Source: Armigeres subalbatus (Eukaryota > Arthropoda > Insecta > Diptera > Culicidae). Taken from it: 64,000 bases of DNA. Positions 51,401 to 61,870 of this stretch are shown here, one piece after another. The notes under the pieces were generated by a model. That model was not told the DNA's origin and searched no databases. It worked only from the letters and a program-made list of their open reading frames with translations. Within the stretch, counting starts at the first letter, position 1. Each line of letters begins with the position of its first letter. Position numbers and translations under genes: made by a program. The stretch covers positions 1 through 64,000 of the forward strand of contig NW_026942923.1 in assembly GCF_024139115.2 (NCBI RefSeq), given 5' to 3'.

Positions 51401-54400
51401 TATCTCAGAATTCGCTAGGGATATCGATGTTTATCAGATCATGATGAACTATATTTCAATTGCCTTCAAAAACTTAATGCATCTAAAGGCCCTAGTCTTG
51501 ACGGTATTCCACCGATATTTATGAAGAGTCTGGCTAAAGATCTGACGCCTTTGTTTTGGCTCTTCAGATTGTCATTGGAATCCGGAAATTTTCCCAGGGT
51601 ATGGAAAAGCTCCTATCTTGTGCCCATCTTCAAATCAGGAAAAAAATCTGACATTCGTAATTACCGTGGAATATCCATTATCTCTTGCATTCCTAAACTT
51701 TTTAGATCCATTATCAATGAAAAATTATTTTCACAACTTAAAAACAGAATTACTAATAAGCAGCATGAATTTTTAAAAGGTCGCTCTACCTCTACAAACT
51801 TAACAGAATTAATTGATTATTCTCTTAATCCGATGGAAGCTACGTGGAATTCAGCCAGGACTCCTTAGATGGATTGAACCTTATCTCACAGATCTGCTAG
51901 CCTATATAGGACTTGACCTAATCATACCTGTACCATAAAAAAAGGAATTGAAATCCTGGGAAGCACAAAGGTTGATGACCAACTGGTTGGTTGCCGAAAA
52001 GTGTGCTCAATCAAAGAGATTTATAATTTCCAATGTTAAAGTAACCGAAAAGCTCTTGGAGCTCAGCAAGAGAGCTCTTTGCACCTTTACTGGCCTAATA
52101 ATCGGACACTGCCCGAGCAGATATCACTTGAAAAATATTGATCCGGTCCAGAATGATATTTGTCGTTTCTGTAACATGGAACGTGAAACCTCGGAACATT
52201 TGATTTGCAGTTGTGATGCATTGTACAAGGGTAGATCTAAATTTGTAAATAGTGGCTTTGTGCAACCAGGAGATATTTGGACTGCAAATTCTAAAAAGGT
52301 AGTGGGTTTTATTAACTCAATTATACCGGACTGGGAAAAAACGCGTTACCATTGGTAAAACTAGTTAACCACCATCCTCCTCTGCTGGTTTCTCTACACC
52401 AAAAGTTAGAAAACTATGTCGATACCTCCTCCGCTGCATTCTTCTATGACTTCAGAAAAGCTGATCATCGCAGTATTTCAAATCTCATATCTAGTTTAGA
52501 CTGGGGTAATATTCTGGACCATGACGACGTCGACCGAGCAGCTGAAACGTTCTCTCATGTACTGTCATATATCGTTGACAGACATGTTCCCAAAATAGTG
52601 AAGCATAACCCTCCCCACGCACCGTGGCAAACAAGTGGTCTGCGACGACTGAAGTCGTATAAAAGAGCAGCGTTAAGGAAGTTCTCAAAGTACCGTACAT
52701 TGTCACTGAAACGGCACTACGCACAAATCAATCACGAATACAAACGGACTGCCAAAAGTTGCTTCTCGCAGTATCAGCGTGGACTGCAAAGGAAGCTGAA
52801 AACACATCCTAAAAAGTTCTGGAAGTACGTAAAAGAGCAACGTAATGAATCTGGCCTTCCTTCGCGAATGACGCTTAACGGAGTTTTGGCGTCTAATTCT
52901 CAGGAGATCAGTAGATTGTTGAAAGACTGTTGATGAAAAATTCGCCAGTGTTTTCAGCAATGAAAGATTATCAGAAGACCAAATACGAAATGCTATGAGC
53001 TCCGTTCCTATCTCTGGCCAAGCTACGAACGTGGTTGATATCAATGTTGGAATAGTTCGCGAAGCTGCATTGAAACTGAAAACATCTTACAACCCCGGAC
53101 CAGATGGAATTCCTTCCGTATTTCTGAAAACGCACATCGATGGCATTATCACTCCGTTACTCCATGTTTTCCAACTTTCGATTACGTCAGGAATTTTTCC
53201 GTCTTGTTGGAAGATAGCGCACATGTTCCCTGTTCATAAGAAAGCTAACAGACGGGACGTTGCAAATTACCGTGGTATCACCTCATTGTCTGCTGTTGCC
53301 AAGTTGTTCGAGCTAGCCATCATGGAACCTCACTCGCCCATTGTAAACCATACATTAGTGACGACCAACATGGATTCATGCCCGGTCGTTCCACTGCCAC
53401 AAATCTTCTGTGCCTTACCTCCTACATCAAGAGCAACATGGTGGATCGCAGTCAAACGGACGTGATCTATACCGACCTAACAGCAGCCTTTGACAAATTG
53501 AATCACCACATAGCTATTGCTAAACTGGATCGCCTCGGAATCAATGTTTCTCTCTTGCGATGGTTTCGGTCGTATTTTACCGGTCGCAGCCTTACCGTGG
53601 TTATTGGAGATCATCAGTCGAACAATTTTGCCGCTACCTCAGGCATTCCTCAGGGTAGTCACCTGGGACCACTGATATTTCTGATCTATTTCAACGACGC
53701 CATTCTGACAATCAAGAGATTCGATTGATAATTAAATCTCTAAAATCCATTGAAAGATAAAGGAGCTATTAGCGTTTGAAATCTCCCCTAATTTCGTGAC
53801 GGTCTCGAATTTGGAAATTTTCATTTTACACCCTGTATCCCAGTCTTCACCTTAGACGTAGTTTACGTCAAAAATGATTTAAATAACTAGAATACAGTAA
53901 TATCCCGATTTTATCACCCCCTGGTGAATTTTAGGGTGATAAAACAGGGTATGTGACAAAATCAGAAAAAAATATTTTAAATTTTTTAATTCATTTCACA
54001 AATATGAATCATTTTATGCCTTGGAAAGGCAAAATGCGTAAACGGTACCCGTTATTTCTTGTAGAAAATGCTTACAGAATGTTTGCGGTATTATTTACGA
54101 AAATAAAAAGAATGACAAAAATTTCAAAAATTTTTGGGGTGACAAAATCGGGGTCGGAAACGTGATAAAATCGGGGAGTGACAAAATCGGGTCAATACTA
54201 TATTGGTGGTGACCAGTTTGCCCCGGGTGTTCTTAATGCCCACCTGATCCCCTACCCCTATATGTTAAAAACACTCAGAATACTCACTTCTTCCATTTCC
54301 AGTCAGTCCTGTACTCGTGCTGGGTGTATCCATCCCGGAATAGGTACCGCTATTGCTTGCATTAATGGCCGCACTTCGCCCGGCATTGCACAACCCACTC

Positions 54401-56253
54401 GGACCAGCTCCGTTATTATACGCACTTCCACTGGTACCCACCGTACTGTTACTACTCGCTCCCGGAAACCCGCGCGACGTTGACGGTAAACTACTCAACG
54501 CTTCAATGCTCAACTTAAGCTTTTTAGCCGCCGGATGCTGCTGCTCGCTGTCCTCCGCATCATCATCATCATCCGAGCTCGTTTCCTCTACGCGTGTGCT
54601 GGTGTTCGAAGTGGATGACGGCGTTCCTTTCGATTTCCGCCGAAACGTCCGATACACCGCCAAGTTCAGATTAGTAGTCTGCAGTCGACGTTTCTTGGTT
54701 GATTTTGGAACTTCAGAATCGCTGGTCTGCTCGTGTGATACCGGGCGTTTATTGTACTTGCTGGTACTGAGTCGACGATTCCGTTTGCCGATTCCTTTCC
54801 TTGTGGTGCGCAACGCTCCCAAGCCCGGTCGCTTGGGCTGATTCCGTAATCCGTACTTGGCCTTCGTAATCGTACGGCGATTTGGGGTCCGTGTGTTCGC
54901 CGTTTTCAACGCCAGTCGTTTCAATCGGTTGCGCTTTGTAGCAATCAGATATGCAATCCTGTTGCGATATTTTGTCCGTTGTGTTACGTCCCCTCTTCTG
55001 CTTGTGTGCTGACCCCGTAGTGGAATATAGTTCTGAACCGACTCGGTATCAGACGTCTGCGTTGTGTCGGGACGGGACGATTCGTTCTCATCCGAGCTGT
55101 GCTCCGAGGTTTGGTCCGATGTTTCGGTATTCCAACCCTCGATTTCTTGCTGAACTAAATAGTCAAAAAATGCCATCATTCTAGGATCTTCCATCGTCGA
55201 TTGATGACTGTAGTCATGAGTCATATTCAGGGAAATGTACTCTTCGTTGGTAAACACCTCTCTCGGATTATCGGGACCAGTGGCTTCCTCGGTTAAATTT
55301 CCGCGCCACGCGTTCAACTCAAATGGAGTCCACAGCTTAACGATTTTCTCCACCCCGGACGATGCAATCAAGCACTTTTGTGGATTGTACCGCACTTGAT
55401 TAACGATCGACCGATGTCCATAGAGAACCATCTGATTCTGATCAACCCACTGGTCGGTATCGGTCACATCACAATCTGTAACTCGCCAAACGTACAAATT
55501 GAAATCATCCGATCCGGACAGCACGTACTGATCGTTCTCCCCGGCGAAGCAACAACTCTTCATCGTGCAGGAATTATAATAGTCCTGATGGTAAAACTGG
55601 CAAATCGGTTCCGCTGAACCCGTGGAATACAGAATGGGTGGTAGACGCCTCCTCAGTGCCAACACCTGCGTCCCCAAACTGTTGAACCGAACACTCATGC
55701 AGCTCTGGGCGGCATTCTCCCCACCGTACCGAATGGTGGGCAGCTTCGGAGATCGCAAATCCCACAGCGCTGCTCCCTCTTTGGCGTTGGCCGTCACGAT
55801 GAAACCCGCATCGAAGGGATGGTGCATCACGGCATGGTACGGCGAGCGGCAGCGCGAAACGCACATCACATCCGAACTGTCCCGCAGGTCGAAGATCAGT
55901 ATCTTGCCGTCCTCGCCGGCCGTGGCAAAGATGTTATCATTAGAGGGATCGATTGATAGGCCGTACACCGGTTTGCTGTGAAGATATACGTCTACGGATT
56001 CGCGTCTGAAAATTGAGTTTATCTTTGTTAGCGGATGGATACGTTGACCAATTGAAGACATGGAATACTAACGTCTGAGTGTCGTGAACGATCACAACGT
56101 CATCGTTGCCTCCGGAGAAGATCCGATTGTTGCGAGAATCGAGACCCAGGCAGAATATGTTGCTCAAATGCTGTTTGTTCATAGAAGTTGGAAACTCCTT
56201 CTCCAGGATGGCTTTGTCCACGTGCCATAGCAGCACACGTCGGTCGTCCCCAC
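44510..56253 (-). CDS. DCAF5: DCAF5-type WD40 protein, CUL4-DDB1 substrate receptor (5' partial)
   Basis: Substrate adaptor of the CUL4-DDB1 ubiquitin ligase, expected in the nucleus. Exons on minus: 56073-56253, 54288-56005, 44510-45447, in compatible phases; the first exons are to the right of 56253 and not found. WD motifs include GGDDRRVLLWHVDKA, SGGNDDVVIVHDTQT, ATAGEDGKILIFDLRDS, KEGAALWDLRSPK, LSGSDDFNLYVWRV and SGVEKIVKLWTP. WDLR fits the DDB1-binding WDxR box. The block MKSCCFAGENDQYVLSGSDD and the segment EDPRMMAFFDYLVQQEIEGW are diagnostic for DCAF5 (WDR22). The C-terminal half is disordered: basic, Ser/Asp-rich and Asn-rich. About 940 residues are visible. The large last intron is full of transposons but both splice junctions are intact. 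Confidence 0.93.
45595..47860 (+). pseudogene. LINE B, longest copy: EN remnant, linker, RT, C-terminal region
   Basis: Opens with WKLGTWNVRTLNEPGRVSLL (endonuclease start), then an internal deletion to TFRGPNIDSDHY. Next come the linker, IEPFNRLRPLEESFVGEYQAG-type RT opening (QAGFREGRSTTDQLF), HLFIDFKAAYDSVKRNELWQ, LDGLKQGDALSNLLFNIALE and the catalytic LLGFADDIDIIG at 47030-47065. The C-terminal GRGRRLRGRPRTRWLF and a CAAGTAAGTAAG 3' end follow. Frameshifts near 46260, 46490, 46580 and 47350 inactivate it. Clade is uncertain (I/Outcast/RTE-like). Confidence 0.85.
47861..48180. other. Intron sequence, no gene seen
   Basis: AT-rich sequence between LINE B and the Jockey-like fragment; nothing recognised. 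Confidence 0.4.
48181..48457 (+). pseudogene. Jockey-like LINE D fragment, left part (linker before RT)
   Basis: KYPIWYNRQIKLKNRQQKLC, then CPNNFFNYVKSKLKSDNFPS, the usual linker between endonuclease and RT in Jockey-group LINEs. It breaks off at SSMDA, and the same element resumes near 51320 (DFFQEIYTTF-like). About 2.9 kb is therefore inserted here. Confidence 0.7.
48461..48595 (+). repeat. 135-bp direct repeat, left copy
   Basis: GGGGTTTGAGTAAGTTACCA...CGTGCACACGCACCCACGG. A second copy at 51103-51231 has the same orientation and only about six differences. The pair brackets the inserted DNA in LINE D. Confidence 0.8.
48695..49650. repeat. 51-bp minisatellite, about 19 copies
   Basis: Unit: GAAAATGGATTGTGGTTTGG, then AAAATCACAAAGCGCGTCTG, then GAAGACCGCTG (51 bp). 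The period is 17 codons, so frames stay open for long distances: on plus WKMDCGLENHKARLEDR, on minus FQTTIHFPAVFQTRFVI (360 codons, 48619-49701) and a second minus frame of 300 codons. Copies differ by substitutions; stops occur in some plus copies. Confidence 0.9.
49655..50432 (+). pseudogene. CR1-like LINE RT fragment
   Basis: RT motifs in several frames: NYRGISILCCLSKVFEKLIH, CQHGFMKNRSKTMNLMCYVS, VDSIYVDFAKAFDTVPHHIS, SGVPQGSVLGPLIFVI (followed by a stop), ISYADDLKLFRVIASRADCA. It is similar to LINE C at 39250-39800. It starts within the minisatellite's last unit at FPFAWKTSSIIPI. Confidence 0.85.
50555..51012. repeat. GGATTTGGATTGGATTT satellite array, opposite orientation to 22640-24440
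   Basis: Short units GGATTTGGATTG and variants over about 450 bp, ending at TTTGACAAAATCAGGG. Reverse-complemented, these are the CCAAATCC units of the array at 22.6-24.4 kb. Confidence 0.85.
51103..51231 (+). repeat. 135-bp direct repeat, right copy
   Basis: GGGGTTTCAGTAAGTTACCA...CGCACCCACGG, partner of 48461-48595. About 90 bp of unassigned sequence lies between it and the resumed LINE D. Confidence 0.8.
51320..51870 (+). pseudogene. Jockey-like LINE D, right part (RT start)
   Basis: LNASKGPSLDGIPPIFMKSL, then LESGNFPRVWKSSYLVPIFK and SDIRNYRGISIISCIPKLFR, then QHEFLKGRSTSTNL. These are the opening motifs of a Jockey-type RT. It is cut off at 51870 before the catalytic motifs. Confidence 0.8.
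51915..52358 (+). pseudogene. LINE 3' end: zinc-finger-like C-terminus
   Basis: Frame 51948-52358 reads LLELSKRALCTFTGLIIGHC, then CRFCNMERETSEHLICSCDA, the Cys/His C-terminal region found after RNase H in Jockey/R1-group LINEs. It may be the 3' end of LINE D with the RT core deleted. Confidence 0.7.
52375..53728 (+). pseudogene. CR1-like LINE E: linker and RT up to PQG motif
   Basis: FFYDFRKADHRSISNLISSL (endonuclease end), HAPWQTSGLRRLKSYKRAAL, HPKKFWKYVKEQRNESGLPS (linker), NPGPDGIPSVFLKTHIDGII, ANYRGITSLSAVAKLFELAI, then after a shift MPGRSTATNLLCLTSY, VIYTDLTAAFDKLNHHIAIA and SGIPQGSHLGPLIFLIYFND. It ends at 53728 before the YADD motif. Confidence 0.85.
53895..54200. mobile_element. 306-bp pogo-like MITE, TA-flanked
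   Basis: Ends CAGTAATATCCCGATTTTAT and (reverse complement) TAGTATTGACCCGATTTTGT, flanked by TA (53893-53894 and 54201-54202). The subterminal CCCGATTTTRTCAC motif is repeated several times on each side (near 53930, 54140, 54160). Confidence 0.8.
54288..56005 (-). CDS. DCAF5: DCAF5 main exon: WD repeats 3-7 and basic/acidic disordered region
   Basis: Acceptor ttttcag on minus at 56005, donor at 54287. The first half carries the WD repeats. After EDPRMMAFFDYLVQQEIEGW come Ser/Asp-rich and strongly basic stretches (TKRNRLKRLALK, RRTITKAKYGLRNQPKRPG) that look like nuclear localisation signals. An acidic tract (SSDDDDDAEDSE) and a Ser/Thr/Gly-rich end follow. The frame is open throughout (572 codons). 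Confidence 0.93.
56073..56253 (-). CDS. DCAF5: DCAF5 exon: WD repeats near the N-terminus
   Basis: Acceptor cattccag on minus at 56253, donor ac|gttagt after 56073. It reads GGDDRRVLLWHVDKAILEKE and NIFCLGLDSRNNRIFSGGND, ending DTQT across the junction with RESVDVY. The residues expected before it (VNAIEFS-type first repeat) are not in the window. Confidence 0.92.
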
Positions 56254-56560
56254 CTGGAATGGAAGAACAAAATGGGATTAGATGTTTTGTAACTTTCATG
56301 ATTTCAAGGTAGTATGCATGTTTTTCTTCCTTCCCGTTTTTTGTTTTGCTATTCTCGAGGAATACGGGATGGAATGTACGATTAGCAAAAATAAATAAGA
56401 TTCCTACATCATGCTAAAGAGGCTTCATTCTTCGATGCTGGCACAATGCAATATTATTTGCTTGTTAGTCACGCAATACTATCATAACTATCCATAACTA
56501 TCACAATCAGCCTCCTCATTTGAATCACTAACTCTAGTTCTCAAAATTTTAAAATTATTA
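56254..56560. other. DCAF5 intron, no gene seen
   Basis: AT-rich intron sequence before the LINE ORF1 remnant; nothing recognised. Confidence 0.4.
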
Positions 56561-56561
56561 A

Positions 56562-57603
56562 TCTCAAATGTGATACCTCTTTTGGTTCAGGTTAGCTACG
56601 TTATCTGCACTGTGATTTTGCAGCACGCTCAAACGCCGGGCACTTCGAACCCCCATGGGGTGCTTGCTGTTCACAGCTTTGATGAAGCAAATCAAACAAT
56701 TGGGAGGGTTCGTGCAGCATTGTGCCTTATGTCCCTCCGCAGCGTAGGCAGAGCTTGCTTCTGTCAGGGCCTTTGCAGTCCCATTGCTTGTGCCCCGATT
56801 CCAGGCACTTGGAGCTAACTTCGAGTTAGTTAACTCGTATATGCCCACAGGGCACACCGACCATCGCACATTGACGCTCCTTAACTTGACTACCTTGGAG
56901 TCGTCCACTGCAGATAGCCGAACCAATGCTACCTGCGTCCCTGCCGTACCTTTCCGTAGTCGTTTCCACTGTCGCCGTAGTGCCGTGACGAGCTCTTCGT
57001 CCAGGTCTTTAACCCTTAGATTCACCTCCGTCGTGAGTGCCCTCACCTTGACCGTCTCGCATAGGACTTCCTCCGCCAACTTCTTGTTGGCGGCGCCCTT
57101 TTGCTCGAGAATCGTCTCGTCCGTCCGGGTACGTCTTATTCGACGTACATCGGCGCCGAGTTCACCGAGCTTGACGTCACTCCTCGTCGCCTTCAAGACG
57201 TTCGAATACTTAGCCTCGTCCGTCCTGATGACTAGGGCATCGCCCCTGGAGCGATACCCTAGACTTCTTGCTACCCTCATACGCCTGGGCTTTCTTTTCG
57301 GCCCTTGACGTCTTCGGTTTCCTCTTGTTTTTTACCAGGGTCCAAGAGGCGTCATCCCCCTCTATTTCCCTGGTCTGGTGCGGCTGAGAGCTCTCAGCCT
57401 GCCGTAACCCCTTACCACCGTCTTTCCTGGGTGGAAGGACTGTTAATCTCGCCACGCCAATAGACCCGACGAGCCCCAACGGCCCCACAACTGCAGACTC
57501 CATCGACGAAACGCAACCACACCCATGTGTTGCTCAGGGGATCATCGATCGCATGAAAGGTCGTGTGAATAACAAGAGATGGGCAAAGGAACGTAAACAA
57601 AGA
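56562..57603 (-). pseudogene. LINE F ORF1 (gag-like) C-terminal half with zinc knuckles
   Basis: On minus: WTLVKNKRKPKTSRAEKKAQ, then RSRGDALVIRTDEAKYSNVL, KLRSVNVRWSVCPVGIYE, and knuckles KCLESGHKQWDCKGPDRSKL with CLRCGG and, after a shift, GHKAQCCTNPPNCLIC and HPMG. This is the RNA-binding ORF1 of an R1/Outcast/Jockey-group LINE. Two frameshifts are visible. ORF2 is absent. Confidence 0.8.
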
Positions 57604-58194
57604 ACAGAGATCGAAAAAGTATTGAGCTCTACTACTCTACATGCAGTGAACTATTTTTCAATTGAATTCGCATTAAAATAAGTTCTAAACTACCTTCAAT
57701 ATTATAACTAGTGGTCACCTAACGACTCAATTTCTGGGTAATACTAACAATCGACTTGTGTCGGGTATAAATTACAAAATTGAAGATCCAGTGAAAACAT
57801 TAGAATTTAACCTGAATTTGCTTACAGCTACGTTTGCTTACAGCTAATTGCTATTCCACAAAGTGTAATTTGACCTAAACTATAATTAACTAAATTAATT
57901 CATACTTGAAAAGGTGAGAATTGTAGAAACCTTAGTGTGCATACCAGTACCTTAGTTATCTTATATCTAAATATCTAATAGCTAACTAATGCTGAAGACC
58001 AACTTAGATTACTATTCGATAATTCGTTCGTTGGAATCAACAAGCCCTAACTATAGAATTGCGGTGACGAATCACCAAAAGTAAGTAGTGGTAAATGAGT
58101 ATAATTTACACAATCTAATTTTCCCTGTATTAACAGGAATTTTGTAATTCTTTCGGACATCCCAGAATAAATTAACGAAATCTACTGATTCGTC
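57604..58194. other. AT-rich block between two halves of LINE F, no gene seen
   Basis: About 590 bp, clearly more AT-rich than the LINE on both sides, so probably an insertion. Its ends show no obvious inverted repeat. Confidence 0.4.
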
Positions 58195-58880
58195 TTACCG
58201 CCCAACAAGGACCATTCCAGGTCCTTCCTCCCCCGGTTTTGGCGGTACCTGGCAGGGGTTCAGCTTCCCAGCCCCACTACACCTGTTCCGGGTAGTAACC
58301 CTCCGAGTTTTGGAGCGGCCCCCGGGTAGTAACCCTCCGAGTTTTGGAGCGGCCCCAGGGAGCTCATCCCCTGGAGATTGTCTCCCCGTTTTGTGTCTGC
58401 TGCGTTGGAGCAGTCACCCCGACGTACCCGCGAATACTTGAGCCTCAGTCTGGGTACTTTGGCACCACCGTCTTCGCTGGTAGACCCTCGGTCGATTAGA
58501 CCTTGCCCGAGCTCGCGAATCCTTGGGGCTCAGTCTGGGTAGACCTCGACTCCACGTTTCCAGACCTCGTTTCACGGGTTTAGACTTGGCCGTCCCGACT
58601 GCCCTCTTCTGCTTGGGGTCCGACTTTCTAAGTTTCAGCAGGCTCCCCTTGGAAGTCCTTACTGATATTATGCTCCGATGACGCAAAGTCGATGATGGCG
58701 TCCAGCCGTTCCGTCGCCACCTCGAAGGCCGAAATCCCATCACGTTTGCGGTTCATTGCCCTCACAAGCCATGGGCCGTCTATAACCTTTAACGGCGTAG
58801 CCGGGGAGAAGGTTAAGTGGCCCACGCTGGCGCTGCGCACCGAGCTGCCGACTATTGCCTCTGGCCTCCTAACGCCTTGG
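58195..58880 (-). pseudogene. LINE F ORF1 N-terminal part and leader
   Basis: On minus: ISAFEVATERLDAIIDFASS, EHNISKDFQGEPAET and, after a stop, LKLRKSDPKQKRAVG. It then becomes Arg/Ser-rich. A 34-bp tandem duplication GGGTAGTAACCCTCCGAGTT plus TTGGAGCGGCCCC lies at 58291-58358. Confidence 0.65.
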
Positions 58881-59232
58881 GATTAGGAGTTAGGGACGAT
58901 GGTCCCCTTGGTCGATTGTTGAAAAAACGTGTAGTAGACTCTGTTTTGAACGGAAGCATGTTTTCACGAGTGACAGTTTTTTCAGTTTCTTCATATAATA
59001 AATTTTTCTAGAATAAAAAAAATCAATTATATGAAGAAACATACAGCTGCTGTGTAGTGAATTATTAACCACGTGGCTTAAAATCTGAATTATTAACATC
59101 TACATGAGTCTCCGGCGTGTCTCCATGTATCGTGTCCATGATGAAGAAACGTCGGAAAACGTCGTGCAAAACTCCAAAAAGAAAGTGAATTAATAGCCCC
59201 GTTATGGCTGCTCGACGCTGATTGATGGGGTA

Positions 59233-59438
59233 GAGAACTATTTGGGCAGTACCCCCTATTCCCGTCAGCAACGTTCATTACTCGAGCGCGTTACAACCGA
59301 ATTACTTGATTTTTAGAACATGGTTAGTTCCTGTCGATATCTAGTGATGTATAAACAATCAAGCCATTTGGTTGGAACGCGGTCGAGTTATTATTGTTGT
59401 GGACGGGAATAGGGGGTGCTGCCCAAATGGTCCCGCTC
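59233..59438. mobile_element. 206-bp MITE with about 36-bp TIRs, TA-flanked
   Basis: TTTGGGCAGTACCCCCTATT plus CCCGTC at the left and GACGGG plus AATAGGGGGTGCTGCCCAAA at the right. TA at 59231-59232 and 59439-59440. Confidence 0.8.
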
Positions 59439-59513
59439 TATCTGCAGATAAATTACTGAAAATGTGGTATCTTTACCGGTACCACGTGTTCTTTAGAATC
59501 CTGCGGCTGATGG

Positions 59514-59689
59514 TGTCAGGTTCTTAACCACAAATAAAACACGTCCGTCTCGTATGCGACTTAAACTCAAACTCTCTTTATTTATGTCATTCCATCCTGT
59601 AACTGTTCTTGTTTACAATGTCGTTCACGCTCTTCTCCCTGCAACTGAAACCACTCATCTCACAGAGGTCAGACATAAAGTACATCACA
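59514..59689 (-). repeat. Gypsy G LTR (3' in element sense)
   Basis: 176 bp, TGTCAGG to CATCACA, near-identical to 62336-62511. Preceded on plus by GATGG. Confidence 0.9.
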
Positions 59690-59785
59690 ATCCCTCCCTT
59701 TCTTTACACTAACGAACATTGTTTATCTGAAAATCACTTAAATACACTGGTTGCTTCTTCTGTCTTTGCGGTCGTGTCTGGTTCA

Positions 59786-61617
59786 TTATCGGAATGGCTG
59801 GATCACAGCTGTGGTCGTTTGTCCGCTCGTCACTTTGGTCAGTCGCCAGGTCCAGGTCCGAAACTTCATCCTCTGAAGACCTCTGCCCATCACTGCCTTG
59901 GGCACGGAAGTTGCCACAAGAGTTTTTATGAAAGCTTCATTTTCGTCATCAAACGGTTCTGGTTGAGACATTGACAGTCGTGATAACGCGTCAGCTAAAT
60001 TTGTAGCTCCTGGTTCATATATGACGTCAAACCTGTACGACTGTACTCGCAACACCCATCTTTCAATTCGTGGACATGGTTTAGAACGTTGACTGAAGAG
60101 AAAGTCTAGCGGTTTGCAGTCAGTGATAAGTTTGAATGTTGCTCCTAGCAAATACAACCTAAACTTCTTGATAGCCCACACAAGGGCTAATGCCTCTCTC
60201 TCGGTCTGAAAATACTTCCTTTCAAGGTCAGTCAAGGCTTTGCTGGCAAACGCAATAATCCTTTTCTCTTTCCTATCATTTTCTTGGAAATTGGAAATTC
60301 TTGGAAATTCTTTTGGTGACTGGTCGACGGCGGCAATATTGAACCCGATTTGTAATACTTCCAGTTCTCTGGCAGTATCTTCACCTAACAAACACTGCGT
60401 TCCCCCTTCTACTACATAAAACTTCGCATTCGTAGTATTAGTTCCTGCAACTATTTCTGCACAGAACATGCCTTTTACATCCAATGGTTCACTGCTGGCA
60501 TAAGCCTTTAGTACACGATCAGATTGTTTCGACCAATCGTACACTTCAATACCATTCTCTTTCATCTGCTGCCAGATATTTGCTGTAATGATGTTTACAT
60601 CAGCCCCGGAGTCTATCGTCATCGGTACTGCGACCCCACCAATACAGAAACGGAACTGATTACGTCCCATTGCAAAGAAGATGTTTGCATCTTCTTGGTT
60701 ACCATCGTTCTTCTCTGACACGGCTCTGATGCGTTTCGCTGGATGCTCGTACAAATTGGCTTTCTCGGATATCTCCTGGAACGATCTTTTGCGATGCTGC
60801 GAAGAATCTTGGCTTTGGGTTTGCCCAAATCTGAAGCAGCACTTTGCGTAGTGACCCATGATGTAGCATCTATTACATTTCACTCCTTTCGCAGGGCACC
60901 ACTTGCTAGACTTAAGATGACCTGGACGACCGCACGCGTAGCACGTCATCATAACCCCACGATTCATAGTCGGGTTACGCGGTGGGTATGCAACCTGACC
61001 ACGACGTTGGCGTTTCACTAGATTGACACTTCCGTCTTCTCGATTATCACGTCCATTATTCGCCATCTGCATCGATTTCAATTTTGATTCCGAGATTGCT
61101 GTTCTCAAAGCGATGATTTCGTTGAATGATCTTGCGTCTCTTTTCAAAATCTCCATTCGCAAAGCATCTGTGTTACCCTTCTCTGTTATCTGGTCGATAG
61201 TCATATCTTCGAAAACGTCAGCCAAAAATTCACATCGCTTTGCCTGAACCCTTAGTCTCAGAGCAAAGTCTGACAATCTTTCACCTGGTTTTTGCGACAT
61301 CTGCCTAGACACATACGTTCATACGCAATCATACGCTTAGACTCAAAATGTGCATCAAAACCAGCGACAGCTGCATCATAATAAGGAGGATCGCCGAGCA
61401 CTAAATGGACTCGTTTGGCTTCGGGTAAGTTGTCATGCGACTCCTGCAAATCAGGGCCGCCAAGAAATAGTAATTTCGCTAATTTGTCCGACTGATTCGT
61501 CACGTTACAGGCGCTGAAGTAACACTCCAACTGCCTTTTCCATTTTGCCCACTCTGATGCTTGTCGATTATCATCAATGTTCATGTCAAACGGTCTGATA
61601 ACCCGCATCGATTCCAT
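59786..61617 (-). CDS. Gypsy G gag-protease-RNase H polyprotein (one frameshift, RT deleted)
   Basis: The start codon is at 61617 (MESMRVIRPFDMN). The gag matrix-like part has ASEWAKWKRQLECYF. The frame changes near 61310 at the CLSRQMSQ region. It then runs uninterrupted for about 508 codons to 59786, with gag LSDFALRLRVQAKRCEFLAD, knuckles CYACGRPGHLKSSKWC and CNRCYIMGHYAKCC, and protease VPMTIDSGADVNII with LLGEDTARELEV. Directly after PRISNFQ it passes into RNase H (RIIAFASKALTDLERKY, ALALVWAIKKFRLYLLGA, NLADALSRL). The absent RT suggests an in-frame internal deletion. Confidence 0.88.
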
Positions 61618-61870
61618 TGCTCTAATAGAAAATTAGAGAAAGGAAATGATGTTTTAATTTGTCCGCTTCAGCTTCAGCACCCTAGAGTATGTGGAATTGC
61701 ATTGTTTTGTTTCTAAATTTGTGATATCAATTCAATGTATCCCCCCCACATTTTTATTAATCTTGCTAGTAGTTAATAATAAGCGCCGTCATTCCTGTTG
61801 AAATATAGCTTTAGTTCCGTATAATAAGTGACTCCTTTTCCAACTAGATTCATCTGAATGAGAATCTTCC

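Larger units (their letters stand above)
45448..54287 (-). other. DCAF5 last intron (8.84 kb), packed with LINE pieces and satellites
   Basis: Donor a|gtgagt at 54287 and acceptor tctag at 45448. It contains LINE B (45595-47860), Jockey-like and CR1-like fragments, a 51-bp minisatellite, a satellite array and a pogo-like MITE, listed separately. No host exon is seen inside. Nearly all LINE fragments here are on the strand opposite to the gene. Confidence 0.8.

Noticed and set aside
56784..57308. 174-codon plus-strand Ser/Thr-rich frame
   Set aside because: Antisense shadow of LINE F ORF1, whose zinc knuckles are on minus.
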